Assembly: GCA_022496185.1 (NCBI GenBank)
Contig: WTXG01000262.1
Coordinates: forward strand, 1 to 49,252
Length of the DNA stretch: 49,252 bases
Direction of reading: 5' to 3'
Source of the DNA: Multifurca ochricompacta
Lineage: Eukaryota; Basidiomycota; Agaricomycetes; Russulales; Russulaceae
The notes under the pieces are model-generated. The model had not been told where the DNA came from and did not search any database. It was given only the letters and a program-made list of their open reading frames with translations. Both the position numbers and the translations under genes were made by a program. This document shows, piece after piece, positions 11,301 through 21,059 of this stretch. The stretch's first letter is position 1; every line of letters starts with the position of its first letter.

Positions 11301-14300
11301 TTAAGGGTGGTGCCGATTCTGGTGCCTCGCCAGTGAGGTGTGATAGGACTTGAGTAGGTCCAGTGCATGACAATCAGCCTCATCTACCCATGAGTTATCA
11401 CTCATTGGGTAGCCTTTCCAGCTGACCAGGTACTGTAGCTTTTTCGATCAGCCATGTGTGTGATGATTTAAGATCGCATCTATTTCATACTCCTCTTCCT
11501 GATTGATGAGGTCGGGTGGGGGTCTCGTGTAGTTAGGTCCATGGGCATCAGTTTCTTGGTAAGGCGTTAAGAGATCAATGTGAAATACATCATGGATCTT
11601 CATGTGTGTTGGTAGAGCGAGACGATAGGCAACCGGGGAGATGGAGGCGAGAATCCGGAATGGTCTGTATCGTCTAGGGGCTAGTTTTGAAGAGGGGAAG
11701 TGTGTTTTGAGATGCTTTCCTTCTAACCATACTTGTGTTCCAACAGCAAACTGAGGGCGGATTGGTTGTTCCTTAGTTATCCTAAACGCGTCTTCTGCTC
11801 GTGTTCGCGTGTCTTGGAGATCACGCAATCGCTTGTCAACCTGTGGTACAGTTGTGTCAGTAGTCTCTGCCTTCCAATCAAACTGTATGCCATGGATGAG
11901 TGAGTGAGGCGAAAGTTTTGTTTTGTCATGCAGCCACGAGTTGTGCACGTACTCGGCTAGAGGTAAGTACTCTGGCCATTTATATTGATCATCACCTAGC
12001 CAAAGACGTAGATATTGTTCCAGCCAAAGGTTCATACACTCACTGGAACCGTCAGTTTGGGGGTGGAAAGCTGTTGACAAGTTTTGTTGAATCTGCAGTG
12101 TTTTTGCGAGTGCACGTGAGAAGTGCGAAGTGAAGTGCAGATCGCAATCCGAGATGATGCGTCTTGGAATTCCAAAGAATGGGAAGAGATGGTGGTAGTA
12201 TAGGGTAGCTACGCCTTCTCCAGTGATGTCTTTAGAGCATGGTATGAAACGAGCGGCTTTAGAGCAGCCTTGGTCTACAATAGTCAGTACAGCGTCATAC
12301 TTTCTGGTTGATGGGAGATCCGTAATTAGATCCATAGCAATGTATTGAAATGGGCCGATCATTGCTGGTATGTCTAGCAGAAAGGTTGGCGCTTTCTTCA
12401 TAAGCTTTGGCTTATTCTCTTGACATTTAGCGCAGCCTTTGACGTAATCGTGTACGAAATCTTTGAGATTGTGTCCCTCATACTCGCGTTGAACTCCCTG
12501 TGTGGTTTTGTCTATGCCTGGGTGTCCTGCCAGGATGTGATCGTGATGTTGTTGAAGGACTTCGCGTTGTTCAGGGAGGGTAATAGGAAAAGGCTGTTTT
12601 TCCAATTTCGACATCTTGATGAACAGTTCCACTGGTAGAACCGTAATCTCTTCATTGTCATCTATGCCATGGTCCACATTTGGTCAGCGTGAGAGCATAT
12701 CGGCAACTGTGTGGAGTTTTCCTGGGACATGTTCTAGGGTAAAGTCAAAGTCAGCAAGTTCTTGGAGCCATCTGGCTTGCCGGCGGTTTAGTTTCTGTGG
12801 TTCCTTGAAGTACTGGAGGTTATTATGATTGGTCCGCACTTGTACCTTATGCTTGGCACCCAGGAGGTATTGGCGCCAAGATCTAAATGCGATAATGATT
12901 GCGAACAGTTCACGATCATAAATGTCCCAGTTTCATTGCATCGCATCTAGGGTTTTTGATAGGTACGCGACAGGATGGAGTCGTCCTTCTTGATCCTTTT
13001 GACTGAGCGTCGCTCCTAGTGCATATCCCGAGGCATCAGCATCAACGATGAAGGGTTCTTCAAAGTCTGGCTGCATTAGTACAGGTTTAGAGGTAACTCT
13101 TTGCTTGAGGGTATCAAATGCTCCTTGTTCTGTCGCAGTCCACGTCCAGGGGTTCTTTACGCTCGTAAGTGCATTCAATGGGGCTGCGATCTTGCTGAAT
13201 CCTTGAATGAATCGTCAGTAGAACTGACAAAATCCCAGGAATGACCGGACCTCCTTCACCGTGGTGGGTACCTTCCATGTAGCGACGCCCTCCACCTTAA
13301 CTGGATCCATATGCACTTGATTTCCTTCGAGGATGAGTCCAAGATACTCTATGCGCATCTGTTCAAAGGCGCATTTTTCTGGCTTGAGATACAGGTCCAA
13401 TTTGTTAAGCTTATCCAAGACACGATGTACTTTAGATTGATGGTTCCGGAGATCATGATCAGTGTGAATAAGAATGTCATCCATATAGACAGTGAACCAA
13501 GCTCTGCCCGTTTTGTCTCGTTCGTTAAGTTCATCCCTAAACTCTGCATTCATCATAGTTTGGAACGTAGCTGGGGAGTTGGTTAAACCGAAGAACATGA
13601 CGTTCGGTTTGTACAAGCCGCGATTCGTCTTGAAAGCTGCTTTCCATCGATCTTCCGGGTAGATGCGGATGTTATTATACCCCCAGTGGACATCCATCTT
13701 TGTGAACAAGGTACTGCCACAGACTCGATCTATGAGTTCGGGATTAATGGTAAGGGGTAAGTATTTCAGATCGTCCACTCATTGAGCTTGCAATAATCCT
13801 GAACTGGTCTTAGCTTTCCATCCTTTTTCTTGATAAAGAAGAATGGAGATGCATAAGGGGACTTAGACTCCTGGATATACCCTTTCTGCAAATGTTCCTC
13901 CAAGAATTTATTTAACGCGTCTTGTTCTCCTGGTCCTAAGGGGTAGATCTTACAATCCAACGTTGCTGGCGCTTCTGGTTTTAGCTCGATCCGATGATCC
14001 CAAGGCCTGGCTTCCGGGAATCATTGAGCTTCTTGGTCGCTGAACACTTTCTGATGTCTGTGATATTCCTGGGGTACTATCTGGTCCCAAGAGCGCTCTA
14101 GGTTGTCCTTCGCTTTAATCGCCAGTTCTTGAGCTATATTGAGTCGCTTAACATGTTCTTTGGGTATATTAAGTCGGATGGACTGCATAAGACGTCCTTG
14201 TGCCCAGTCTATTGCTGGGTTACTAGCGGTGAACCATGGATATCCTAAGATCATTTGATCTGTCCCAATAGAGGCGATATATAACCGATGTCATCTAAGT

Positions 14301-14650
14301 TTATCATCTGTGATTATGTCAAGATCAACATATTGGTCGATGTTTCGAGTAGCGTTTGGTGTCCCATCTGTGTTTTGTAGTTTTTTTGGAATGGTGAGTC
14401 GTTTGGTTGGGAGTCGATACCTGACAACTGTTCTATAGTTAATGAAGTTCTCTGTTGCACCACTATCAACAAGTGCTTCTATGTTGGCCATTTCTTTCAC
14501 ACCATATACAGGGATGGATATTTTCATTGCTCAGAGTGGTGAAATGAATACATGATGTGAAACTAATGCTCGAATGAAGGCCGCATCATTCAAGCGATAT
14601 AAAAATCCTCATTGTCCTTGAATTGATTTTGGAGCTCTAGACGTTGATCA
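11301..14650 (-). pseudogene. pol: gypsy-2 pol: protease, RT, RNase H, integrase, chromodomain
   Basis: Order on the minus strand: protease ALVDSGATENFI (about 14470), RT with [19 protein letters not shown] (about 13850), LFTKMDVHWGYNNIRI (about 13700), YMDDILIHT (about 13480) and YRRF (13215), RNase H with VDADASGYALGATLS (about 13040), integrase with HHCC elements (HDHILAGHPGIDKTT; CAKCQENKP), the core YIAMDLITDLP and FHPQTDGSSECMN (about 12050), IN C-terminus VWLEGKHLK, and a chromodomain with YLVSWKGYP (about 11425) ending in TAA at 11301. TGA codons occur at 14609, 14531, 14291, 14021, 13766, 13215, 12933, 12684 and 11448, where family motifs expect Arg (FYRRF, LSRRP). One single-base frame change lies near 13745. 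CGA arginine codons survive elsewhere (for example near 11835), so not every CpG is lost. Confidence 0.92.
14600..14608 (-). promoter_or_regulatory. Candidate -1 frameshift site at gypsy-2 gag/pol overlap
   Basis: The minus strand has GGATTTTTA just upstream of the gag stop at 14590. The gag frame reads GAT TTT TAT and the pol frame reads GGA TTT TTA TAT. The identical nonamer in the same place in gypsy-1 supports a functional slip site. Confidence 0.45.
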
Positions 14651-15240
14651 TCAGTCATCGTCTTCAAGGCAGTTGCGAGCGCGACGACGTCAATCGTGGA
14701 TTTGGGTTCATTTGATCTGGTGGGTACCGTCGCAGTCATCAGAGTCACTTCTGTGATAGTGGCAGTTCGGGCTGGCGTGCTTGTAGTTGGCCGTGGGCTT
14801 CTATTTGGGCAATCTCAGACTAAGTGTCCCCGACAGCCGCATTTGAAGCATTGGCCTTCCTTTTTGTAACGCTCTTTATCCTCGGAGGTGACTGCCTTTT
14901 TGATCGCGTCTACATCCATTGCATTTGGATCTCGTTTCTTGTAGAAGGTGAATTTATTACCACGCAGGGATGGATCTGTGGCTTTCTTGTTACCAATGAG
15001 ACCCTTCATGAAAACATAGTTGGCATGATGTCTCCTAGCTGAATCGGCTGCCTCCTCCAGAGTCTGTGGCTGATCTTGAGTCAACATTGTCGATACTAGT
15101 CGGGTGGGTAGTCCACGATAGAAATATTGTCAAACGGTGGCGTCATCGAGGTGTAGCCCGGCTCGGACGGCTAGATCGCAGAACTTGGCGATATAGTCAT
15201 CAATATTGCCTTCTTTCATTTGTAATTTCTCGAGCACCTG

Positions 15241-15834
15241 TGTAACGCCTGGTGCGGGCGTTCGTCACAACGTGTGATGAGTCGCGTAGCAAAACTACGA
15301 AGTCAGGCATATACTGTCTTTCAAGTACACGGAGTTCGGGTGAGAAGTCAATGCCAAGGAGCTAATCCCTTAGTATTGGTGAGTGGAAAAGTGCCAGAAG
15401 CACTGAGACGATTCAGAGGTTGGGTCTTTAGAGATCACCCAGAAGGTAATGCACCAAGTCGATTAAGAAGTCGAGTCTAAGGCATACAGGCTATCTAGGC
15501 AGGCCTTATATACGTAATAGAGATCGGAGTCTGAATTGGAGTGTTGTACTCGATGTATCAACGAAGTCGTAATCTATCCAAAGGGGGAACGGAATCAAGT
15601 GGGCCAGATGAGAATATACGTAGATGGATCCGGTATAGTCGTGATCCTGGTGGGAAAATACGTAAGAGTCCTTGTGTAAGGTATGAGTCAGAGATAAGCA
15701 CAGCCTCGGTCAAAGATAAGGAACAAATATGCACAAAGAAGGTCATAACACGGTCAACAAAGGGACAAACAGGGCCAAATGGGGCGTCATGTGATAGGGA
15801 AAGAAAACAGGACGACGCAGCGGGGTTCATAACA
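15241..15834 (-). mobile_element. Solo LTR of family A in gypsy-2 gag
   Basis: 594 bp, TGTAAC...CATAACA, flanked by ACCTG at 15236-15240 and 15835-15839. It shares the TATA block TTATATACGTAA, GTGCCAGAAGCACTGAGA and AAGTCGAGTCT with the gypsy-1 LTR. It is the product of LTR-LTR recombination of an element that inserted after gypsy-2, so the gypsy-1 family was still active at that time. Confidence 0.93.
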
Positions 15835-16824
15835 ACCTGTAATGCCTTTTGTCCAGCCGCCACATCAGACCATGCGGCAAAGAAGGTTTGACGGAAAACA
15901 TTCCAAGGGTGTTGAACTCTAATTCTGTTTTGTGCCATGTCGACAAGCCAGTCAGTTTGTTCTTTGACCCATCGGTCAACCTTGGGTCCTCTCATCAATG
16001 CTAGTACATAGGCAACTCGACTCTGCTCGTCAATGACAGTTGCAGCATGTTTGTTCAAGAAGAGGTGTAGCTCAAGTTGAGAAAACCACCTCTTCGCCGT
16101 GGATCGGTCTCCTTCGAAGAACAGTGGGGGCGCTCCTTCAATGCATCCTCCTGGAGCGTGTGGTCCTGGTCCCGGGGGTACGATTGGGCCCTGAGGTCCT
16201 CCTCCTCCCCCAGGTCCTCCACTGGGTGGTCCTCCTCTGGGTGGTCCTCCACCTGGATTTCCTCCAAGGGGTCCGCCTGGTCCTGGCAAGGTAAGTCCTG
16301 TGCTGGCGTTTTGGCTGATTGCGCTTGTGCTAGGTTGTGTGAACGAAGCCCCACGCGTGCGTCCTGGAGTCGTGGTGGTCATGCTGGTTGTTATTGTTGC
16401 CATGGGGGCTATAGTACTGGTAACGTTCTGACCCAAGAGGGAAGTCGTCGTTGGCGCTGATGGGAGAATTATGGGTGCGAGGAAGGGGTTGTCTGGTAAG
16501 TTCAGCCCTGTTTCTTCTGGTGCAACTCTGATTGCTTCAATTTGGTTTAGGTTGTTAGGATGGATGTGGTACCAGACTCCATGATACCAGTCTACAGCAA
16601 GATTAGTTCGTCGATACAGCACCCAGTAACCTCAGAAGGGGACATCTTGTTCGCGCACTTCAAGCCAACGCGCGGATTGTTTCAAATGTTGTGGGATATT
16701 ATCTTCAGGCCGTGCAGGGATTACAAAGGGGAATTGAGTGGCGGCCATAGTGTCTAGTGTCAGGGCAGGGGACACGTCATCGTCTCCCTGCGTTTTGGTG
16801 AGTGATCTGTTTTCTGAAAGTCAA

Positions 16825-16836
16825 TAAGTCTGTTCT
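16825..16836 (-). promoter_or_regulatory. gypsy-2 primer-binding site, self-priming type
   Basis: Two bases inside the 5' LTR the minus strand reads AGAACAGACTTA. It is perfectly complementary over 12 nt to TAAGTCTGTTCT in the LTR (minus strand 17130-17119). That point lies 32 nt below a TATA-like box, so it is the predicted 5' end of the RNA. No TGG-type tRNA match is seen. Tf1/sushi elements prime reverse transcription with the 5' end of their own mRNA in this way. Confidence 0.75.
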
Positions 16837-16838
16837 AA

Positions 16839-17458
16839 TGTCACAGCCAGGTGCCTGCTGTGTCCAGTCTCGTTTTCGACGTCCGAAGGCCCTCAAGATG
16901 CGGGCGCGCTCAAGATTCGGGTTCTAACAAAGAAGATCTAAATTGGGTCAAAGTTTCAAGTGCCCACGACGATATGGAGGGGGCACGTGCAGGAAACGAA
17001 GTCGAAGGCAGCGGCAATATGCCCTGCTGAGCTTACTGGGGAGAAGGCTCCTTAAGCTGCCACTTAGGGAGTTCAAGTGGAGTTCTGTGAAGTTGAATAC
17101 ACCTGTATTAGATACAAGAGAACAGACTTAGGGTCTGTCTCTGTAACCTAGTAGTCTAAATACATGTTTGAGAAGGCACATCAAAGAGAGGCACATCAGT
17201 AACAGGTACATCAGAAGTGTATAAGCTAAATAAAGGGTTCTGATAAGTAGATCAGTAGTCCTGGATCCCAGGGGTTATGCCCTGGAGTGAGATATGATAG
17301 GACATGAGTGAAAAGGAGGGGTTGCGCCCTCTACAGATAATAAATGATGAAATAAATGGGGACTTCAGAGGGGGCAGCTATCACAGCGCATGCGACATAT
17401 TGGTCACAATGTCATCACACGCTGTTACGAAACATCACACAAACCGCAGATCATCACA
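16839..17458 (-). repeat. gypsy-2 5' LTR
   Basis: 620 bp, same length as 9377-9996. It is followed on the right by the TSD copy GCAAG (17459-17463). Confidence 0.95.
17130..17162 (-). promoter_or_regulatory. gypsy-2 LTR core promoter (TATA-like box and inferred start)
   Basis: The minus strand has TATTTAGA at 17162-17155. The PBS-complementary TAAGTCTGTTCT begins at 17130, 32 nt downstream, which is a usual TATA-to-start distance. The start is inferred from the geometry only. Confidence 0.5.
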
Positions 17459-18286
17459 GCAAGAGTCACCCTTGAATGATACTGAATAGCCGGCTTTGAC
17501 AATTCAGCTAATCGAAACAATGGTCAGTCCCATCTCCAGTGCATGCAGTGCCTCTCACAGCAGGACTGGTGTGGTCAAAGCTCCATTCAGCACATCAATT
17601 TGTAAGTCGCCAGTGCCGACAGTGTAGAAAACTTGGTTGTTTGCTGTGGTAATAGCTCTGGGAGGGATCTGATGATAAGTGACAAAACGATCTCGGAATG
17701 GAGACATGTGGTGTGAAGCCCCTGAGTCATAAAGCTTGGCCTCCGCTTGTCTTTCTGTGTGTGCTCCATGCGCCGCAGCTGCTTGATCCTTGGTGAAATC
17801 TTCATCACCCTGTGCCTCTGCAATCTCTTCAATCGCAGCCCATGCCTCGGCATCTCCTGCCTGCTCAGCTGCTGTGGCAGCGCCGTCTGACGCTCCACTC
17901 TTCTTCTTTGGTCCTTGACCTTCTTTGCTGCCACCTTTTTCCCAGCATTCTGACTTGAAATGCCCCTTCTTGTGGCAATTGAAGCACTCAACATCGCGCT
18001 TCTTCTTCTTCTTTTGAGCATCTGTGGTAAAAGCTTCATCTTGACTTGGCTTTGGGTTTCGTAAGGTGCGCTTGTTGTACTTGTCGGTGATGAGCCGGAT
18101 GACGGATGTAGGTGTGATATTGGTGCCCATGATGTCGGCAGTGGTCATGATAGAGTTGAGAGGGCCATTGTAGGAAGGGGGTAAGGATGCCATAAGGATG
18201 TTGGTGTACTGGTTGTCGCTGATGGTCTCCCCCATCACTGCCAGTTGTTCGTGCAAGTCAGCGATCTTATCAAAATGATTTTGTAT

Positions 18287-19531
18287 TGTTACGCTCAGTC
18301 GGGCATTTCGTGTGCGATGTGCACAGGTCAGTGCGGGTCCATTACCTCAGCCGGGAGCCTAGCACAATAAGGCTAGGCTCTAGGCTACTGTCAAGCTTCG
18401 GAGTAGAATAGAGTTTGGTGCTATAACCAAGCACAGAGAGAGACAGGACGAGTCAGCCAAAGGGAGCTAATCCCCTAGGGCTGTTAAGTGGGGATCAGGC
18501 TCAGCTGCAGTGCCAAAAGCACATCAAACAGACTGAAGCTCAAGGGAGTGAAAAAGAGGGGTCAAAGGGGAGGGCACACACCCATTGCCAGAGGCAATGG
18601 GGGTCCCTGTAGGAATCTCAAAGGCACAAAAGGAGGGAAAAGGCTCTGATGTATTCTGGGGTCTAAGATCTCTAGGCTGAAGGCCCAAGAGGTCAAATCT
18701 AGGGTTGTACAAACTGTCTACAGGGTCTTATATACTGTATGGGGATCTGGTTTGTAGCTAATCAGGAACAGGGTCAGAGTCCTTATCATCCAATAGCAGA
18801 TAAGATGTCAAATATAGTCCATGATAAGGATAAGCCTTATCAGAAGCATAATCATGTGGGACAGCCCCACAGGAGTCATATCAGTGTGGGAGGATTCCCA
18901 CCAGGGTCAGGGGTAAATGGGGAGATAACAGGTCCCACAGGAGTCAGGGTGGATGTGGGAATACTCCCACAGGAATCAGAGAAGCGAATGATAAGCCAGA
19001 TGGGCCATGTGATCAGAAAGGGGTAAATGATCAGATGAAGATGCTGTGATCAGGGTCAGGGATCACATGGTCCAAAGTCACATGGTCAGGGATCACATGG
19101 TCAAGGATCACATGGCCAGGGATCACATGGCCAGAGGTCAAGTACAAGCCAAAGTCGTCTAGTTGTCTGGACTGGTCAGATTGGCAGGGACAATGTCAGG
19201 GGTTCCTATGGGTGTCAAGCACAGGGACAGGGTCAGGAGCAGTGGCCAAGGCATAAGCCAAGGCAGCAAGGAAGGGTGGTATACATCCAACAGTGTAGCA
19301 GCATAACTACCAGCAGGTTAGGTGTAAATGGTGGCATGGGAGGTCAGTCCTATGAACAATGTCACAGGAATCAGGGTAGGGTCCTGGGCACACAGGCCAC
19401 AGGCATCAAGGAAGGTCCCAAGGCAACAGGCCAAGGGCATCAAAGAGTGGTCCAGAGAAAGAGGAGATCAAGGATGGTGCAAAGAATAAGGCATGGTGTG
19501 CAGGGTCAGGAAAAAGAGTAGGGTTGTAACA
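18287..19531 (-). mobile_element. 1245-bp solo LTR in copia gag
   Basis: Bounded by TGTTAC and GTAACA and flanked by TGTAT (18282-18286 and 19532-19536). Removing 1250 bp restores the gag frame. It contains CTTATATA (18727-18734), which is a TATA box on the minus strand, and a patch of degenerate GGGATCACATGG units (about 19055-19130). There is no coding content. The length and ends suit a long-LTR gypsy element. No second copy is present in the window to confirm the family. Confidence 0.82.
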
Positions 19532-20004
19532 TGTATGTTGTCATCCTCTCCACACCGCATGTTCTGAAGCTTCCTCCCCAAGTCAATCAACAAATTTCTA
19601 GATCTCCCCTCAAAGATCGCCTTCAAATTTTCCCATATGTTCTTTGCGTGGGTACTGCCCTTGATGCGGTTAAAGACGGTATCCAGAACGGACGCAGCAA
19701 TAATTTGCTTAACTGACACCTCATCTAAAGTCCAGCATCTGGCAGGGGTCAGTCCTCCTATGTCCCCAGCGTCAATATATGACTTGGTGACAGAAGTCGC
19801 TGCAAGGTGCTCTGACAGCCCTCGCACATCAAGGGCCCACAACATGCGGTCCCTATATGTGACCCAGTTCGAGCCATCTGCAGCTAGTTTTGCAATGTTC
19901 ATCTTGAAGTCTTCACTCATATCGGTAGTGCTCGGAATAAAAGTAAGTGTAAATTTTCTGGGTTAAAGATTGTACTTTAATAGGCAACAGCAGGGCCCAT
20001 AACC

Positions 20005-20404
20005 TAGAGAGAATATAAAGTTGAGCAAGGTGGCAAGAGCAAGAGTTTTAGGGTGATGAAGCAACAGATGGGGACATTTCTCAAACAGGATAATTTCTTG
20101 GGGCTATTCTACAGCCCCTTTTATGTAGTTTAATACCAGACAATTTACATGAGCAATCAAGACAGTAATAACTAATCTAAAACTCATGAAGGTGCATTTG
20201 CTTTGGCATACAAACATTCTAGAATGGTGGTAAGACCCTTAGTAACAAAAAGGGTGAGACAGAAATGTAATCATAAGTAAATCATCACAAATAATCATGA
20301 CAGAAACAAGACCGAAACATGCCCACAAGGGGGCGCCCAAAATTCTCTTCAGGCTCATAACAAGGTGATCCCCGAAGCCAAGTATGGCAAACCAAAATCT
20401 GCCA
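20005..20404 (-). repeat. copia 5' LTR
   Basis: 400 bp, partner of 5932-6331. Its outer flank is TSD TACTA at 20405-20409. A palindromic GGGGCTATTCTACAGCCCC near 20100 lies behind ACATAAAA on the sense strand. Confidence 0.95.
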
Positions 20405-20580
20405 TACTAGATTAAACGAATGCATTATCTCATTATCTCATTTAATGATGTGATTTGATCATATGTCAGATCTTAGATGTATATCCTATGTATCTAATTA
20501 ATTTGTGAACATGTTTCTATTGTGTTATCTATGCATGATCACAATCATGTCAGACCAATGGAAAATCACAGCTGTGATTG
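20405..20580. repeat. Right arm of the MITE-like repeat split by the copia
   Basis: ATGCATTATCTC, then TTAATGATGTGATTT and similar blocks match the right arm of the palindrome at 32327-32854 (CGCATTATCTTGC, TTAATGAAAGTGATTT). It joins to the left part ending at 5931 across the TACTA target. Confidence 0.6.
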
Positions 20581-20635
20581 TTAAGTCAACCTTCCTTAAT
20601 AGGAAGGAGATCAGACCAATATGCTGGTCCATGTG

Positions 20636-21018
20636 ATTAGTGTTTAAAGGTCCAGTTCGGTCTGGTTTTTAGACCATGATGGGCTGCAACCGCGGACCGC
20701 AACCGGTTGCAGTTGCACCTCATGTCTAGATAACTGGACCGGACCACTTAAAAACCGAAAAATGGTTCATTTCAGTCCGGTTGCCGGTCCATCAACCGGT
20801 TTCAACCGGTCCCATCCAAGACCGGTTAGGACTAGTTGCCATCGGTCCGGGAATCGGTCTGAACCGGTCTTACCGATATGTAAAATTCTCTATGCAAAGC
20901 CTGGACCCGGGATTAGAACCCAGGTCCTCCAGAACAAGCTGGGTCTTTGGTGCTCTGACCGCTGAGTTACGCAGCCTCATGAAATATAATCACACAACCT
21001 TCTATATTAAGGTCATGT
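20636..21018 (-). mobile_element. tRNA-derived SINE, copy 1
   Basis: On the minus strand there is a tRNA-like head with an A-box (GCGTAACTCAGCGGTCAGAGC, about 20975-20955) and a B-box GGTTCTAATCC (20920-20910). A body rich in ACCGGTT motifs follows, and the end is CCTTTAAACACTA. The same 5' extension (ACATGACCTTAATATA), head, ACCGGTT-type body and end occur in copy 2 at 30251-30620. It is not a functional tRNA, since acceptor pairing is lost. Confidence 0.75.
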
Positions 21019-21059
21019 AAAGTTGCATTGTGTGACATTCAACAATGAGACCAGAACCA

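Larger units (their letters stand above)
14590..16748 (-). pseudogene. gag: gypsy-2 gag with CCHC knuckle, interrupted by a solo LTR
   Basis: ATG at 16748 (MAATQFPFVIPARPEDN), then a Ser/Thr-rich part, a Gly/Pro-rich repeat stretch (about 16130-16280), a capsid-like region (GDRSTAKRWFSQLELHLFL), a zinc knuckle CFKCGCRGHL (about 14830), and a stop at 14590-14592. TGA codons stand at 16632, 15130 and 14815 where Arg is expected (VPF-stop-GYW; HLV-stop-DCP). The 594-bp LTR plus 5-bp TSD at 15236-15834 splits the gene, and the frame is continuous after removing 599 bp. Pol follows in the -1 frame. Confidence 0.88.
9377..17458 (-). mobile_element. Complete Ty3/gypsy chromovirus 'gypsy-2' (8082 bp)
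   Basis: Full-length element inserted in the integrase part of the copia. It has two 620-bp LTRs with no length difference, TSD GCAAG on both sides, a PBS, a polypurine tract, gag, pol with chromodomain, and an extra 3' ORF. Gag-pol contains 12 TGA codons at expected arginine sites and one apparent 1-nt frame change near 13745. The 15241-15834 solo LTR sits in gag. The copy is defective but has all structural parts. Confidence 0.95.
6339..19920 (-). pseudogene. gag-pol: copia gag-pol polyprotein, interrupted by two insertions
   Basis: With the two inserts and one TSD copy each removed, the frame runs from ATG at 19920 to the stop at 6339 in a single phase: 1414 codons with no frameshift. Segments in order: gag (MSEDFKMNIAKL, 19920-19535, resuming at 18281), CCHC CFNCHKKGHFKSEC (about 17980), protease YDSGASHHM (about 17730), GAG-pre-integrase MLHRRLGH (about 9250), integrase with HTDVWGP (about 9040) and HNGVAESLN (about 8750), RT including [20 protein letters not shown] (about 7690), YGLKQAG (about 7430) and IHIDDC (about 7300), and copia RNase H ending near 6480. 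Ten TGA codons interrupt it (17555, 17504, 9090, 8736, 8307, 8103, 7611, 7419, 7110, 6474), each where arginine is expected. The expected YVDD is degenerate here. Confidence 0.92.
5932..20404 (-). mobile_element. Ty1/copia element with nested insertions
   Basis: Complete copia element on the minus strand. Its 400-bp LTRs (5932-6331 and 20005-20404) are flanked by the 5-bp duplication TACTA (5927-5931 and 20405-20409). It spans 14,473 bp, of which 8,087 bp are gypsy-2 plus one TSD copy and 1,250 bp a solo LTR plus one TSD copy. The original element was therefore about 5.1 kb. The order gag, protease, integrase, RT, RNase H is that of Ty1/copia. The sense-strand LTR ends are TG...TA. Confidence 0.95.

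Noticed and set aside
6339..16748. TGA used as an arginine codon in the retrotransposons
   Set aside because: CGA codons are still present in the same frames (near 11835), host genes read with the standard code and use TGA as a stop (lipase), and the LTR differences show the same CpG change in non-coding DNA. Mutation explains it.
19055..19135. CRISPR-like array of GGGATCACATGG units
   Set aside because: Units are degenerate, spacing is short and irregular, and the block lies within an LTR of a eukaryote.
20900..20985. Functional tRNA genes in the SINE heads (also 30290-30365)
   Set aside because: A and B boxes are visible but acceptor and anticodon stems do not pair. Shared flanks on both sides show these are SINE copies.
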